From CAZCZY01 sp964503525 (lineage in GTDB: Bacteria; Patescibacteriota; JAUYIX01): a DNA stretch of 12,214 nt. The position numbers were made by a program, and so were the translations under genes. Positions 1 through 5,065 of the stretch are shown here, one piece after another. The notes beneath the pieces are model-generated. The model was not told the DNA's origin, searched no databases, and saw nothing but the letters and a program-made list of their open reading frames with translations. The stretch spans positions 1 through 12,214 of the forward strand of contig CAZCZY010000017.1 in the NCBI GenBank assembly GCA_964503525.1, written 5' to 3'. Numbering within the stretch: the stretch's first letter is position 1; the number at the start of each line of letters is the position of its first letter.

Positions 1-73
1 GGCTTTTCTGGTGGCGGCGGCGGTGGTGGTGTTCGCGCCGGATAAAGAAACTGCAGTAAAGAAAACGGCTTAG
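1..73 (+). CDS. C-terminal end of a truncated plus-strand gene (frame uncertain)
   Basis: The window opens inside a gene, and two frames stay open from the edge. Frame 1 ends at a TAA at 43-45 and gives a glycine-rich tail (GFSGGGGGGGVRAG), like the tails of TPM-domain or DUF2207 membrane proteins. Frame 2 ends at a TAG at 71-73 and gives a hydrophobic stretch followed by a charged tail (AFLVAAAVVV then FAPDKETAVKKTA), which looks like a last membrane helix and cytoplasmic tail. In frame 2 the stop overlaps the stop of the convergent minus-strand gene. Too little sequence is present to choose between them or to name the product. No terminator hairpin is seen after either stop. Confidence 0.4.
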   Translation, partial: AFLVAAAVVVFAPDKETAVKKTA

Positions 74-687
74 GGTTGCGGGACTACTTGATCACCCTTG
101 GGTGCTTTAGCCGGGTTGATAATAATGACGTCGGCTACAAGCGCTGCGCCAGGACCACCATCGGGGGGAACTGGTTGGGTTGTACTTGGGTCGCCCGTGT
201 CGCCGTTTGCTGGATCGCCGAGCGGTTTTAGCGGTGGCTTTTGGCCGCGACTTAAGACCAAAATTGGCGTTCCCACTTTAATGTCTTCAAGCGAGGCCGC
301 GATTTTATCATCCCCTTGAAAAAATTTGGTTTGCTCATTGATTGCAACTGTTCGCGCGCCATTCGGTGTATCTACGAGAATGGTGCCCTCTTCAATTTCG
401 ATGACCGTTCCGCGGAGACCATGCTCCTTGAACCGTTGTTTTAATTGCTCGGGAACATTTTGAAGCAGCGGTCTATCCCGCAATGGTTGATCGAGATTTT
501 CTGTCAGCTGACGCTTGTTGAAGGCGAGTTGTTCGCGCTCATTATTACCGCGTGCTTGGCCAAGAAAAAAGCCACCCATAAAGGCAACGGCGAGCAATGC
601 CACACCCAACAAACTTCCGACGACAATCAGCGCCTTGCGGAGGGACGAATTACGCGGCGATGATTTTTGATTTGGAATAGTTTCCAT
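70..687 (-). CDS. Membrane-anchored DUF5666-like protein, third gene of ECF sigma operon
   Basis: The protein has 205 residues. A short polar N-terminus is followed by one membrane helix at about residues 18-43 (KALIVVGSLLGVALLAVAFM), then a charged extracytoplasmic stretch. Residues 91-148 form a small beta domain (GTVIEIEEGTILVDTPNG, then a lysine/valine-rich strand ending VGTPILVL) that fits the DUF5666 pattern of alternating short strands. A proline/glycine/aspartate-rich loop (about 150-180) interrupts it before a last strand (ALVADVIII). I chose the ATG at 685-687. A longer in-frame reading from TTG at 783 would run into the upstream gene and adds an unlikely N-terminus. The gene lies 40 bases after the two-helix protein and is probably co-transcribed with the sigma factor, so it may be an envelope target or a sensor arm of that regulon. 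Family assignment is by pattern only. Confidence 0.72.
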   Translation of the reverse strand: METIPNQKSSPRNSSLRKALIVVGSLLGVALLAVAFMGGFFLGQARGNNEREQLAFNKRQLTENLDQPLRDRPLLQNVPEQLKQRFKEHGLRGTVIEIEEGTILVDTPNGARTVAINEQTKFFQGDDKIAASLEDIKVGTPILVLSRGQKPPLKPLGDPANGDTGDPSTTQPVPPDGGPGAALVADVIIINPAKAPKGDQVVPQP

Positions 688-727
688 ATATTTGTATTTT
701 CCCAAAATTAATTTATCAAAAACAAAC

Positions 728-1159
728 TCAAGAAATAAGATTCTCCTTGGCGAGATAGCGCTTAGCACCCAGAGAAATTCCAAGGCCGATGACTGTCACT
801 ACAAGCAAGGCAACCGTTGCGATCGGCAGCGATTCCCAAAATGCAGTCAAAGCCAGTCCGCGATATTCATCCAGGGCAGTAATGGATTCCCGCAGAAAGA
901 CAAAAGTTTCTTGCGATTGCGCGGCACGAACCAACGCAACAACAGCACCGACCGTTAACACAACCATCACGCCCTGCAATGCGAACAACATCTCACGTAA
1001 CGCTACTAAACTTTGACGGGGTGCAATTAAAAGTTCGCGGGTTTGGATTTTGGCTAATATGCGATTTTGAACGGAAGAGGACGCAGAAGCATCCGCGGTT
1101 TGGTTTTTGCCCGGCATTTGTAGGGCCGCTTGAAGAATATTTTTAGATTTAGACGTCAT
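728..1159 (-). CDS. Two-helix membrane protein, putative anti-sigma factor
   Basis: The protein has 143 residues and sits 26 bases after the ECF sigma gene, the usual place for a cognate anti-sigma factor. Residues 1-57 are polar and probably cytoplasmic, and include a Ser/Ala-rich stretch (TADASASSS) and a basic segment (QNRILAKIQTREL). Membrane helices lie at about 58-79 and 111-134, leaving a roughly 30-residue outer loop. The HxxxCxxC zinc motif of ZAS-type anti-sigma factors is absent, and there are no cysteines at all. The anti-sigma role is therefore inferred from position and topology. I took the ATG at 1157-1159; a TTG at 1168 would add three residues. No Shine-Dalgarno site is visible. 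Confidence 0.68.
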   Translation of the reverse strand: MTSKSKNILQAALQMPGKNQTADASASSSVQNRILAKIQTRELLIAPRQSLVALREMLFALQGVMVVLTVGAVVALVRAAQSQETFVFLRESITALDEYRGLALTAFWESLPIATVALLVVTVIGLGISLGAKRYLAKENLIS

Positions 1160-1185
1160 AGTGATCAATTAAGTATACGCTTGGA

Positions 1186-1779
1186 TTACTCAAAAGTTTC
1201 ATTTTTCAGTATTTTAGCGAGTTGTAGTTTTGCGCGTCGTAAATTGGTACGAACCGTATTCAGCCGTAATCCAAGGGTTTGCGCAATTTCTTCATACGTG
1301 AGCTCTTCTAAATAAAACAACGATAGGATTCCGCGATAGCTTGGCTTGATTTTTTTTAACGCCGCTCGAACTTGTGAGATGTGTTGGTCGCGATCCATGG
1401 TCTCATCTGGCAATGCGCCTGGGGACGCGATCGTGTCACCGAGCGTTAATTCCGTCTGGTCGGCAGAAAGGGGAGCGTCGAGCGGGATGGTTCGTTTATT
1501 TTTTTGCGATCGCAAGTACGAGAACGATTGATTTTTTGCGATGGTAAAAAGCCAAGCGGTAAATTTTTTCTCGACATTAAATGTGTTGAGTGCAACAAAT
1601 GCGCGCTCAAATGTTACTTGTGTGAGATCCTCTGCAGCGGACGGATCAAAAGTCAGACTGCGCACAAAACGAAAAATCTTGTCTTGATGCCGCAACACGA
1701 GATCGCCAAAATATTCAGGATTGCGCGTGCGGGCGAGCGCGACAATTTCTTCATCCGATTTGTCCGGCAAAAACTGCAT
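1186..1779 (-). CDS. ECF-type RNA polymerase sigma-70 factor
   Basis: The protein has 197 residues, typical for an ECF sigma factor, with only regions 2 and 4. It should direct RNA polymerase to a small set of stress or envelope promoters. Region 2 covers about residues 25-92, with the core-binding and -10-melting segments visible as DLTQVTFERAFVALNTF and FTAWLFTIAKNQSFSYLR. A variable acidic linker follows. Region 4 (about 132-190) carries a helix-turn-helix that begins LTYEEIAQTLGL and continues NTVRTNLRRAKLQL. I chose the ATG at 1777-1779. The GTG at 1810-1812 lies upstream of the predicted -10 of the gene's own promoter and would add eleven residues not expected for the family. The downstream genes encode a putative anti-sigma factor and a DUF5666-like membrane protein. 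Confidence 0.93.
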   Translation of the reverse strand: MQFLPDKSDEEIVALARTRNPEYFGDLVLRHQDKIFRFVRSLTFDPSAAEDLTQVTFERAFVALNTFNVEKKFTAWLFTIAKNQSFSYLRSQKNKRTIPLDAPLSADQTELTLGDTIASPGALPDETMDRDQHISQVRAALKKIKPSYRGILSLFYLEELTYEEIAQTLGLRLNTVRTNLRRAKLQLAKILKNETFE

Positions 1780-1799
1780 GGTTTGCAAACTAGCATTAG

Positions 1800-1824
1800 T
1801 ACGCCAAACCACACAAAAAGTTTC
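1800..1824 (-). promoter_or_regulatory. ECF-type (SigW-like) promoter of the sigma operon
   Basis: On the minus strand GAAAC (1824-1820) is separated by exactly 16 bases from CGTA (1803-1800). This matches the well-known Bacillus SigW form TGAAAC-N16-CGTA except for the first base of the -35. The predicted start of transcription, near 1792, leaves a leader of about 13 bases before the ATG at 1779. The match suggests autoregulation by the sigma factor it drives. It is a motif reading only. Confidence 0.5.
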
Positions 1825-1851
1825 TGTGTCAGTCTTATTCCGAATAAATGG

Positions 1852-1881
1852 AAAAGCCTAGATCGTTTGACCTAGGCTTTT
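1852..1881 (-). terminator. Intrinsic terminator after the 99-residue protein gene
   Basis: A perfect 10-base inverted repeat (AAAAGCCTAG at 1852-1861 and CTAGGCTTTT at 1872-1881) encloses a 10-base loop. It lies six bases after the stop of the minus-strand gene that ends at 1888 and just upstream of the sigma operon promoter, so it should insulate the two. The T-run on the minus strand is short (TTTT followed by CC); on the plus strand it is six T, so the hairpin could act in both directions. Confidence 0.75.
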
Positions 1882-1887
1882 TCGAAA

Positions 1888-2187
1888 CTACTTTGCGTGG
1901 AGGGTGCCTGATCGGTGCTTCGTGGAGTAGTAACCTTCGATGTTCCGTGCGGACAGAACAGGGGAGGACGAGACTACATACCCGGTAATGCACCAGCTTT
2001 CGCCTGATCCGTCCTCACGCTTCACGCAGTTCATTTGGACCTTGAGCTCCAAGCGCAGACGACAATTCTGCTCGACGTAAAAGTCGACCGGTCGCGGGCG
2101 CGACGCTGTGCTGTCGAAAAGCGATGCCTGCAGGTCGTACTTGGACGGACCGCCGATAATCGTAAACTGGGTCGGATCTTGTGTCAT
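1888..2187 (-). CDS. Small hypothetical protein, unrecognised, 99 residues
   Basis: I do not recognise this family. The product is soluble, with no signal peptide or membrane helix, and has three cysteines (42, 54, 66). The middle part (residues 35-55) looks like beta strands rich in alternating hydrophobic residues (DFYVEQNCRLRLELKVQ). The C-terminal half contains SGESWCITGYVVSSS and a basic end (GYYSTKHRSGTLHAK). The start is well supported: GGAGGTG (2198-2192 on the minus strand) lies four bases before the ATG at 2185-2187. A good promoter lies upstream and a hairpin terminator lies just after the stop, so the gene is a complete single-gene unit. Its strong ribosome site contrasts with most neighbours and suggests high expression. 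Function is unknown. Confidence 0.8.
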   Translation of the reverse strand: MTQDPTQFTIIGGPSKYDLQASLFDSTASRPRPVDFYVEQNCRLRLELKVQMNCVKREDGSGESWCITGYVVSSSPVLSARNIEGYYSTKHRSGTLHAK

Positions 2188-2191
2188 ACGA

Positions 2192-2198
2192 CACCTCC
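2192..2198 (-). promoter_or_regulatory. Strong Shine-Dalgarno site of the 99-residue protein gene
   Basis: GGAGGTG on the minus strand, with four bases between it and the ATG. It is one of only two near-perfect sites in the window (the other precedes grpE) and fixes the start of this gene. Confidence 0.85.
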
Positions 2199-2309
2199 GT
2201 AAAGGAACGACGTTACCAACTAGCCTGGCAACTGACTCTTATTCTGTTCGTGCATGCTTTGTTACAAGCAGCGAGATCAGAACGTCCTTGCCATACAGCA
2301 AAGCAGCAA

Positions 2310-2338
2310 AAAATAACACGTTTGGTGTCCTTTGTCAA
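2310..2338 (-). promoter_or_regulatory. Sigma-70 promoter of the 99-residue protein gene
   Basis: On the minus strand there is a perfect -35 (TTGACA at 2338-2333), a 17-base spacer and a -10 TATTTT (2315-2310). The predicted start near 2303 gives an untranslated leader of about 115 bases, unusually long for this window. No riboswitch fold was recognised in it. Confidence 0.6.
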
Positions 2339-2360
2339 TCCTAGCAGTCCCGAGTACTAT
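2332..2360 (+). promoter_or_regulatory. Sigma-70 promoter of the FecR-domain protein gene, probably leaderless
   Basis: TTGTCA (2332-2337), a 17-base spacer and TACTAT (2355-2360). The predicted start of transcription (about 2366-2368) falls on or next to the ATG at 2369, so the mRNA would be leaderless or nearly so. The -35 overlaps the -35 of the divergent minus-strand promoter. Confidence 0.5.
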
Positions 2361-2368
2361 AGAGGGCC

Positions 2369-3976
2369 ATGATCGATGCCAAATACCGTGTACGCGTAAA
2401 CCGCGAGCCTATATTGACCGGCGAGCGCGGGCGCGAACGCAAGAAAAAATATCTTAAATGGAGTCTGATTGGCGGCGGCGCGCTTGTCGTCGTTTTAGTC
2501 GTTTTAATCTTGATTGGCGGCCGAGGTGGTAAACCGCAAGAAAACCAATCGGAAACCCCAAGCGCGCCGCCGGAAGTTCGTGCAATTGTAGAAAAAGGCG
2601 AAGTCCAAATTAAAGCCCCGGATGCTGAGGACTTTGAGGATGTTTCGGATGATGTGACGGTAGCCGCAGGTTCCATCGTAAGAACAGAAAAAGACAGCAT
2701 CGTTAGCCTAGAAACTGAGACCGGAAGTGTGGCGCGACTTAATGGAAGTTCACGCATGAGTGTAGAAGCAATTTCTGCGGAAGAATTGCTGCTGGACTTG
2801 GACGGCGGAGAAATGTGGATTCGACTCGCCGGCGGTTCGCCAACACCAGTCAAAGTCACAACGTTAGAAGTGAGAGTAGAGGCGCAAGGATCAGCCTATA
2901 ATGTTAAGCACGGCAAGGATCAAACGACAGTGACGAGTATTGCGGACACTGCGATTGTAACGGCGCTTCGCCTCGGCGACGGGGGAGTGACCAATGACCT
3001 CGGCAAAATCCTATTGGAAGAAGACAATCAAACAACCGTCAAAGCGGCTGAGCTCCCAGAATCAGAAGAGGATTTTGATACTGACGATACGCCCAAGGAC
3101 TTTAAAGAGTCATTTTGGTACCGATTTAATATGGAAAAAGATGAAGAGTTTGAGGCCAAGATTACCGGTGAAGAAGATACAAATGCTCCCAAACTTGATG
3201 TGACCGAACCTAAAGACAAGTCAGAAACGGACAACGAGTCGGTGACCGTCAAGGGCTTAACCGATATTTCCGCGACGGTTGAGGTCAATGGCGAGGAAGT
3301 CGACAACAAATCAGGAAAATTTGAAACCAAGGTCGACCTAGAGGAAGGTGACAACACAATTACCGTGACCGCCACTGACGCTGCTGGCAACAAAGCCGAG
3401 AAAAAACTTTCGATCAAGCGCAAGCTCGCAGCACCCGGTGCGGTTAGTCTATCTGCAACGGCCGAAAAACCAGGCGAGGCTAGTTTGTCCTGGGGAAAAA
3501 GCGACGCCGATGATTTTGCCGAGTATGTAATCAAGCGTAACGAAACCGCTCTCAAGCGTTTTTCTGACGTCAACAAAACGAGTCACACCGACACAGGACT
3601 TGATGCTGGCAAAACGTACAAATATAAAATCTGCGTCGTGGACAAAGATGACCAGGAGACTTGTTCGGGCGAAAAAAGTGTCACCATCAAGGCCGAACCA
3701 AATAAACCACCCACCGTTAGCATTTCCTCACCGGCCAACGGCACGAGCTTTACCGGTGGCACGGCCGTCAGTTTTTCTGCGGCTGGTAATGATCCCGACG
3801 GCGGGACTCTGACCTATACCTGGGATTTTGGTGATGGCGTGACTACCACGGGGCAATCAGTCAGTCACTCCTATGTCACCGTAACGAGCCCAACGACGAT
3901 GACCGTGACCGTCAAAGTGTCTGACCGCGCCGGCGCAACAGCCAAAGCGACCATCACCCTCACGATCAATCCCTAA
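2369..3976 (+). CDS. FecR-domain surface protein with Ig-like, Fn3 and PKD domains
   Basis: The protein has 535 residues. A basic cytoplasmic N-terminus of about 30 residues is followed by one membrane helix at 31-51 (LIGGGALVVVLVVLILIGG), and the rest should lie outside the membrane. Residues 69-200 fit a FecR domain: a sequence of short strands with VTVAAGSIVRT, SVARLNGSSRMSV and LDLDGGEMWIRLAGG, ending in the typical FecR order VEVRVEAQG-like strand, GSAYNVK and TTVTSIADTAIV. An acidic linker (about 215-272) follows. Residues 274-351 form an Ig-like, glucodextranase-B-type domain (VEVNGEEV, GDNTITVTATDAAGN), 355-442 a fibronectin III domain (ASLSWGKSDADDFAEYVI, LDAGKTYKYKI) and 446-535 a PKD domain (NDPDGGTLTYTWDFGDG). 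It may bind or sense something at the cell surface; the ligand is unknown. Its stop overlaps the next ATG by one base. No sigma-regulator partner or TonB receptor lies beside it. Confidence 0.85.
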   Translation: MIDAKYRVRVNREPILTGERGRERKKKYLKWSLIGGGALVVVLVVLILIGGRGGKPQENQSETPSAPPEVRAIVEKGEVQIKAPDAEDFEDVSDDVTVAAGSIVRTEKDSIVSLETETGSVARLNGSSRMSVEAISAEELLLDLDGGEMWIRLAGGSPTPVKVTTLEVRVEAQGSAYNVKHGKDQTTVTSIADTAIVTALRLGDGGVTNDLGKILLEEDNQTTVKAAELPESEEDFDTDDTPKDFKESFWYRFNMEKDEEFEAKITGEEDTNAPKLDVTEPKDKSETDNESVTVKGLTDISATVEVNGEEVDNKSGKFETKVDLEEGDNTITVTATDAAGNKAEKKLSIKRKLAAPGAVSLSATAEKPGEASLSWGKSDADDFAEYVIKRNETALKRFSDVNKTSHTDTGLDAGKTYKYKICVVDKDDQETCSGEKSVTIKAEPNKPPTVSISSPANGTSFTGGTAVSFSAAGNDPDGGTLTYTWDFGDGVTTTGQSVSHSYVTVTSPTTMTVTVKVSDRAGATAKATITLTINP

Positions 3977-4335
3977 TGCCTAGCAAAGTCGACGCCCATC
4001 CCCATCCACAAGTAACTTCGCGCCGTTTTATTGTTGGCTTTATGGTCAGTCTTTTTGCGATGATCGCGGCCGCAGCAATTTATGCGCTGTTTGGCCAGCA
4101 ATTTATTTTTGACCTAATGACCAAAATATTAGTCACTGTCTTAGCGGTGGTTGGTGCCCTTGTCGGTCTCTGGTTGGTACGAACCGGAGAAAAGCACATC
4201 GGCTACGGTATATTTTTTGGTTCGCTCTTTGGGATTGTGCTCGCCATACTAGCGCTCACCCTGATAGGCCTAATGTTTATTGCATTCCCGGCTACCGGCG
4301 AGTGGTTCCACGAAGTGTGGGCCGCCAGCCAGTAA
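3976..4335 (+). CDS. Small three-helix membrane protein, function unknown
   Basis: The product has 119 residues with a His/Pro-rich N-terminus (DAHPHPQ) and three hydrophobic segments at about 18-40, 50-68 and 76-104, joined by short loops (one contains VRTGEKHIGYG). The ATG overlaps the upstream stop (TAATG), which points to translational coupling with the FecR-domain gene. It may help anchor or export that protein, but this is only positional inference. No family was recognised. A terminator follows. Confidence 0.75.
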   Translation: MPSKVDAHPHPQVTSRRFIVGFMVSLFAMIAAAAIYALFGQQFIFDLMTKILVTVLAVVGALVGLWLVRTGEKHIGYGIFFGSLFGIVLAILALTLIGLMFIAFPATGEWFHEVWAASQ

Positions 4336-4344
4336 ACTGTTTCG

Positions 4345-4377
4345 GAAAATGGCCAGCGGCCTGGCCGTGGCCTTTTC
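4345..4377. terminator. Bidirectional terminator between convergent genes
   Basis: GGCCAG (4351-4356) and CTGGCC (4361-4366) form a tight stem with a 4-base loop. An alternative outer stem pairs GAAAA-T-GGCC (4345-4354) with GGCC-TTTTC (4369-4377). It has T-tracts in both directions and lies between the stop of the plus-strand gene at 4335 and the stop of the minus-strand lipoprotein gene at 4377, overlapping the latter by one base. Confidence 0.65.
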
Positions 4378-4943
4378 TACTTGTATTCTCCTGATATCGT
4401 TACTGAGACACCCTCGGTTTGTGTCGCCGTACCTTCACCGCTTAGCACTGTAACGTCGACCTCACTGTCGCCTTTCTTGCCCGAGAAGCCTGCAAAAGAG
4501 ACGCCAAGATTTACACTTGATGCATCTGAGATTGTCCAACCTGCTCTTTCGTAAGCAGCTTTTAGATCGGCGACAACATTTTCAAGTTGATCTATTACTG
4601 CAAACGATGCGGTAAAGGTGGTCTTATCGCCCTCTTTTTGACTGCCAGCAAAGACGAGCTGTCCATTATTTGGCGTTGGTAGATCAATGGGCCAATCAGC
4701 CGGTAATTTTCCACCCAACTGTACATCGGTATTACCCTCGTCTGATGTGATCGAAAAATTTCCTTGTCCATCATTAATATCAAAAGATCCGGTACCCGGG
4801 GTGGTCGTCCCACTGGTCGGCGTAGGCTCGGTAGCCTGATTTTGTTGGATCGTCGGCGTACCAAACCAAGTACATCCAGAAAGCGTCGCCATAGTGACGA
4901 GTGCTGCAGTTGGGATCAAATAGCGGGCGCGAGAAGTATTCAT
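4377..4943 (-). CDS. Putative lipoprotein, function unknown
   Basis: The protein has 188 residues. The N-terminus is a type II signal peptide: basic start (NTSRARYL), hydrophobic core and lipobox LSGC with the lipidated cysteine at residue 24. A Thr/Pro/Gly-rich linker (about 30-55) leads to an extracytoplasmic region. That region holds LPADWPIDLPTPNNGQLVFAG and, at about 118-137, a helix ending in LKAAYERAGWTI, a pattern seen in many uncharacterised lipoproteins in which a proline-rich lead-in is followed by an alpha/beta domain. The gene is read divergently from hrcA. No Shine-Dalgarno site is seen; the ATG at 4941-4943 is fixed by the signal peptide. The lipidated, surface-held location is confident, the function is not known. 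Confidence 0.85.
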   Translation of the reverse strand: MNTSRARYLIPTAALVTMATLSGCTWFGTPTIQQNQATEPTPTSGTTTPGTGSFDINDGQGNFSITSDEGNTDVQLGGKLPADWPIDLPTPNNGQLVFAGSQKEGDKTTFTASFAVIDQLENVVADLKAAYERAGWTISDASSVNLGVSFAGFSGKKGDSEVDVTVLSGEGTATQTEGVSVTISGEYK

Positions 4944-4974
4944 GTGATGGAAGTGAAATTATTAATTGGCCAGA

Positions 4975-4983
4975 ATCTTACCA
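4975..4983 (-). promoter_or_regulatory. Possible extended -10 promoter of the lipoprotein gene
   Basis: On the minus strand TGG (4983-4981) directly precedes TAAGAT (4980-4975), an extended -10 form, with a predicted start near 4968 and a leader of about 25 bases. No good -35 is seen at the normal distance. Confidence 0.35.
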
Positions 4984-4985
4984 CC

Positions 4986-5014
4986 TTGACTCACAACCAG
5001 CGAGCCTATAGACT
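4986..5014 (+). promoter_or_regulatory. Promoter of the hrcA-grpE-dnaK-dnaJ operon
   Basis: TTGACT (4986-4991), a 17-base spacer and TAGACT (5009-5014); the overlapping TATAGA at 5007-5012 is an alternative -10 with a 15-base spacer. The predicted start of transcription lies near 5021, inside the CIRCE operator that follows directly, as expected for HrcA-repressed promoters. Confidence 0.6.
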
Positions 5015-5015
5015 T

Positions 5016-5042
5016 TTGGCACTCAATCGGGTAGAGTGCTAA
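5016..5042 (+). promoter_or_regulatory. CIRCE operator (HrcA binding site)
   Basis: TTGGCACTC (5016-5024), nine bases, GAGTGCTAA (5034-5042). This is the CIRCE inverted repeat with one departure from the consensus TTAGCACTC-N9-GAGTGCTAA, a G in place of A in the left arm. It overlaps the predicted transcription start of the chaperone operon and precedes the gene for its own repressor, so the operon should be released from repression on heat or unfolded-protein stress. No second copy was seen in the window. Confidence 0.95.
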
Positions 5043-5065
5043 AACGTAATTCACTTCACAAACAC

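Noticed and set aside
688..783. Upstream extension of the DUF5666-like protein from a TTG at 783
   Set aside because: It would overlap the end of the two-helix protein gene and add 32 residues not expected before the anchor; the ATG at 687 is sufficient.
1780..1812. GTG start of the ECF sigma factor at 1812
   Set aside because: It lies in the spacer of the predicted ECF promoter, upstream of the -10, and adds eleven residues not typical of the family.
2188..2309. Riboswitch in the long leader of the 99-residue gene
   Set aside because: Only a weak imperfect stem around GGTAACGTCGTTCC was seen and no known riboswitch core was recognised.
3028..3576. Long open frame on the minus strand opposite the FecR-domain gene
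   Set aside because: It is Ser/Leu-rich without domain features, as expected for the antisense of acidic, Asp/Glu/Lys-rich coding sequence; the plus-strand gene is well supported.
5036..5065. GTG start of hrcA at 5036
   Set aside because: It lies within the CIRCE operator and only about 15 bases after the predicted transcription start; the GTG at 5066 matches the usual HrcA N-terminus better. It is not fully excluded.
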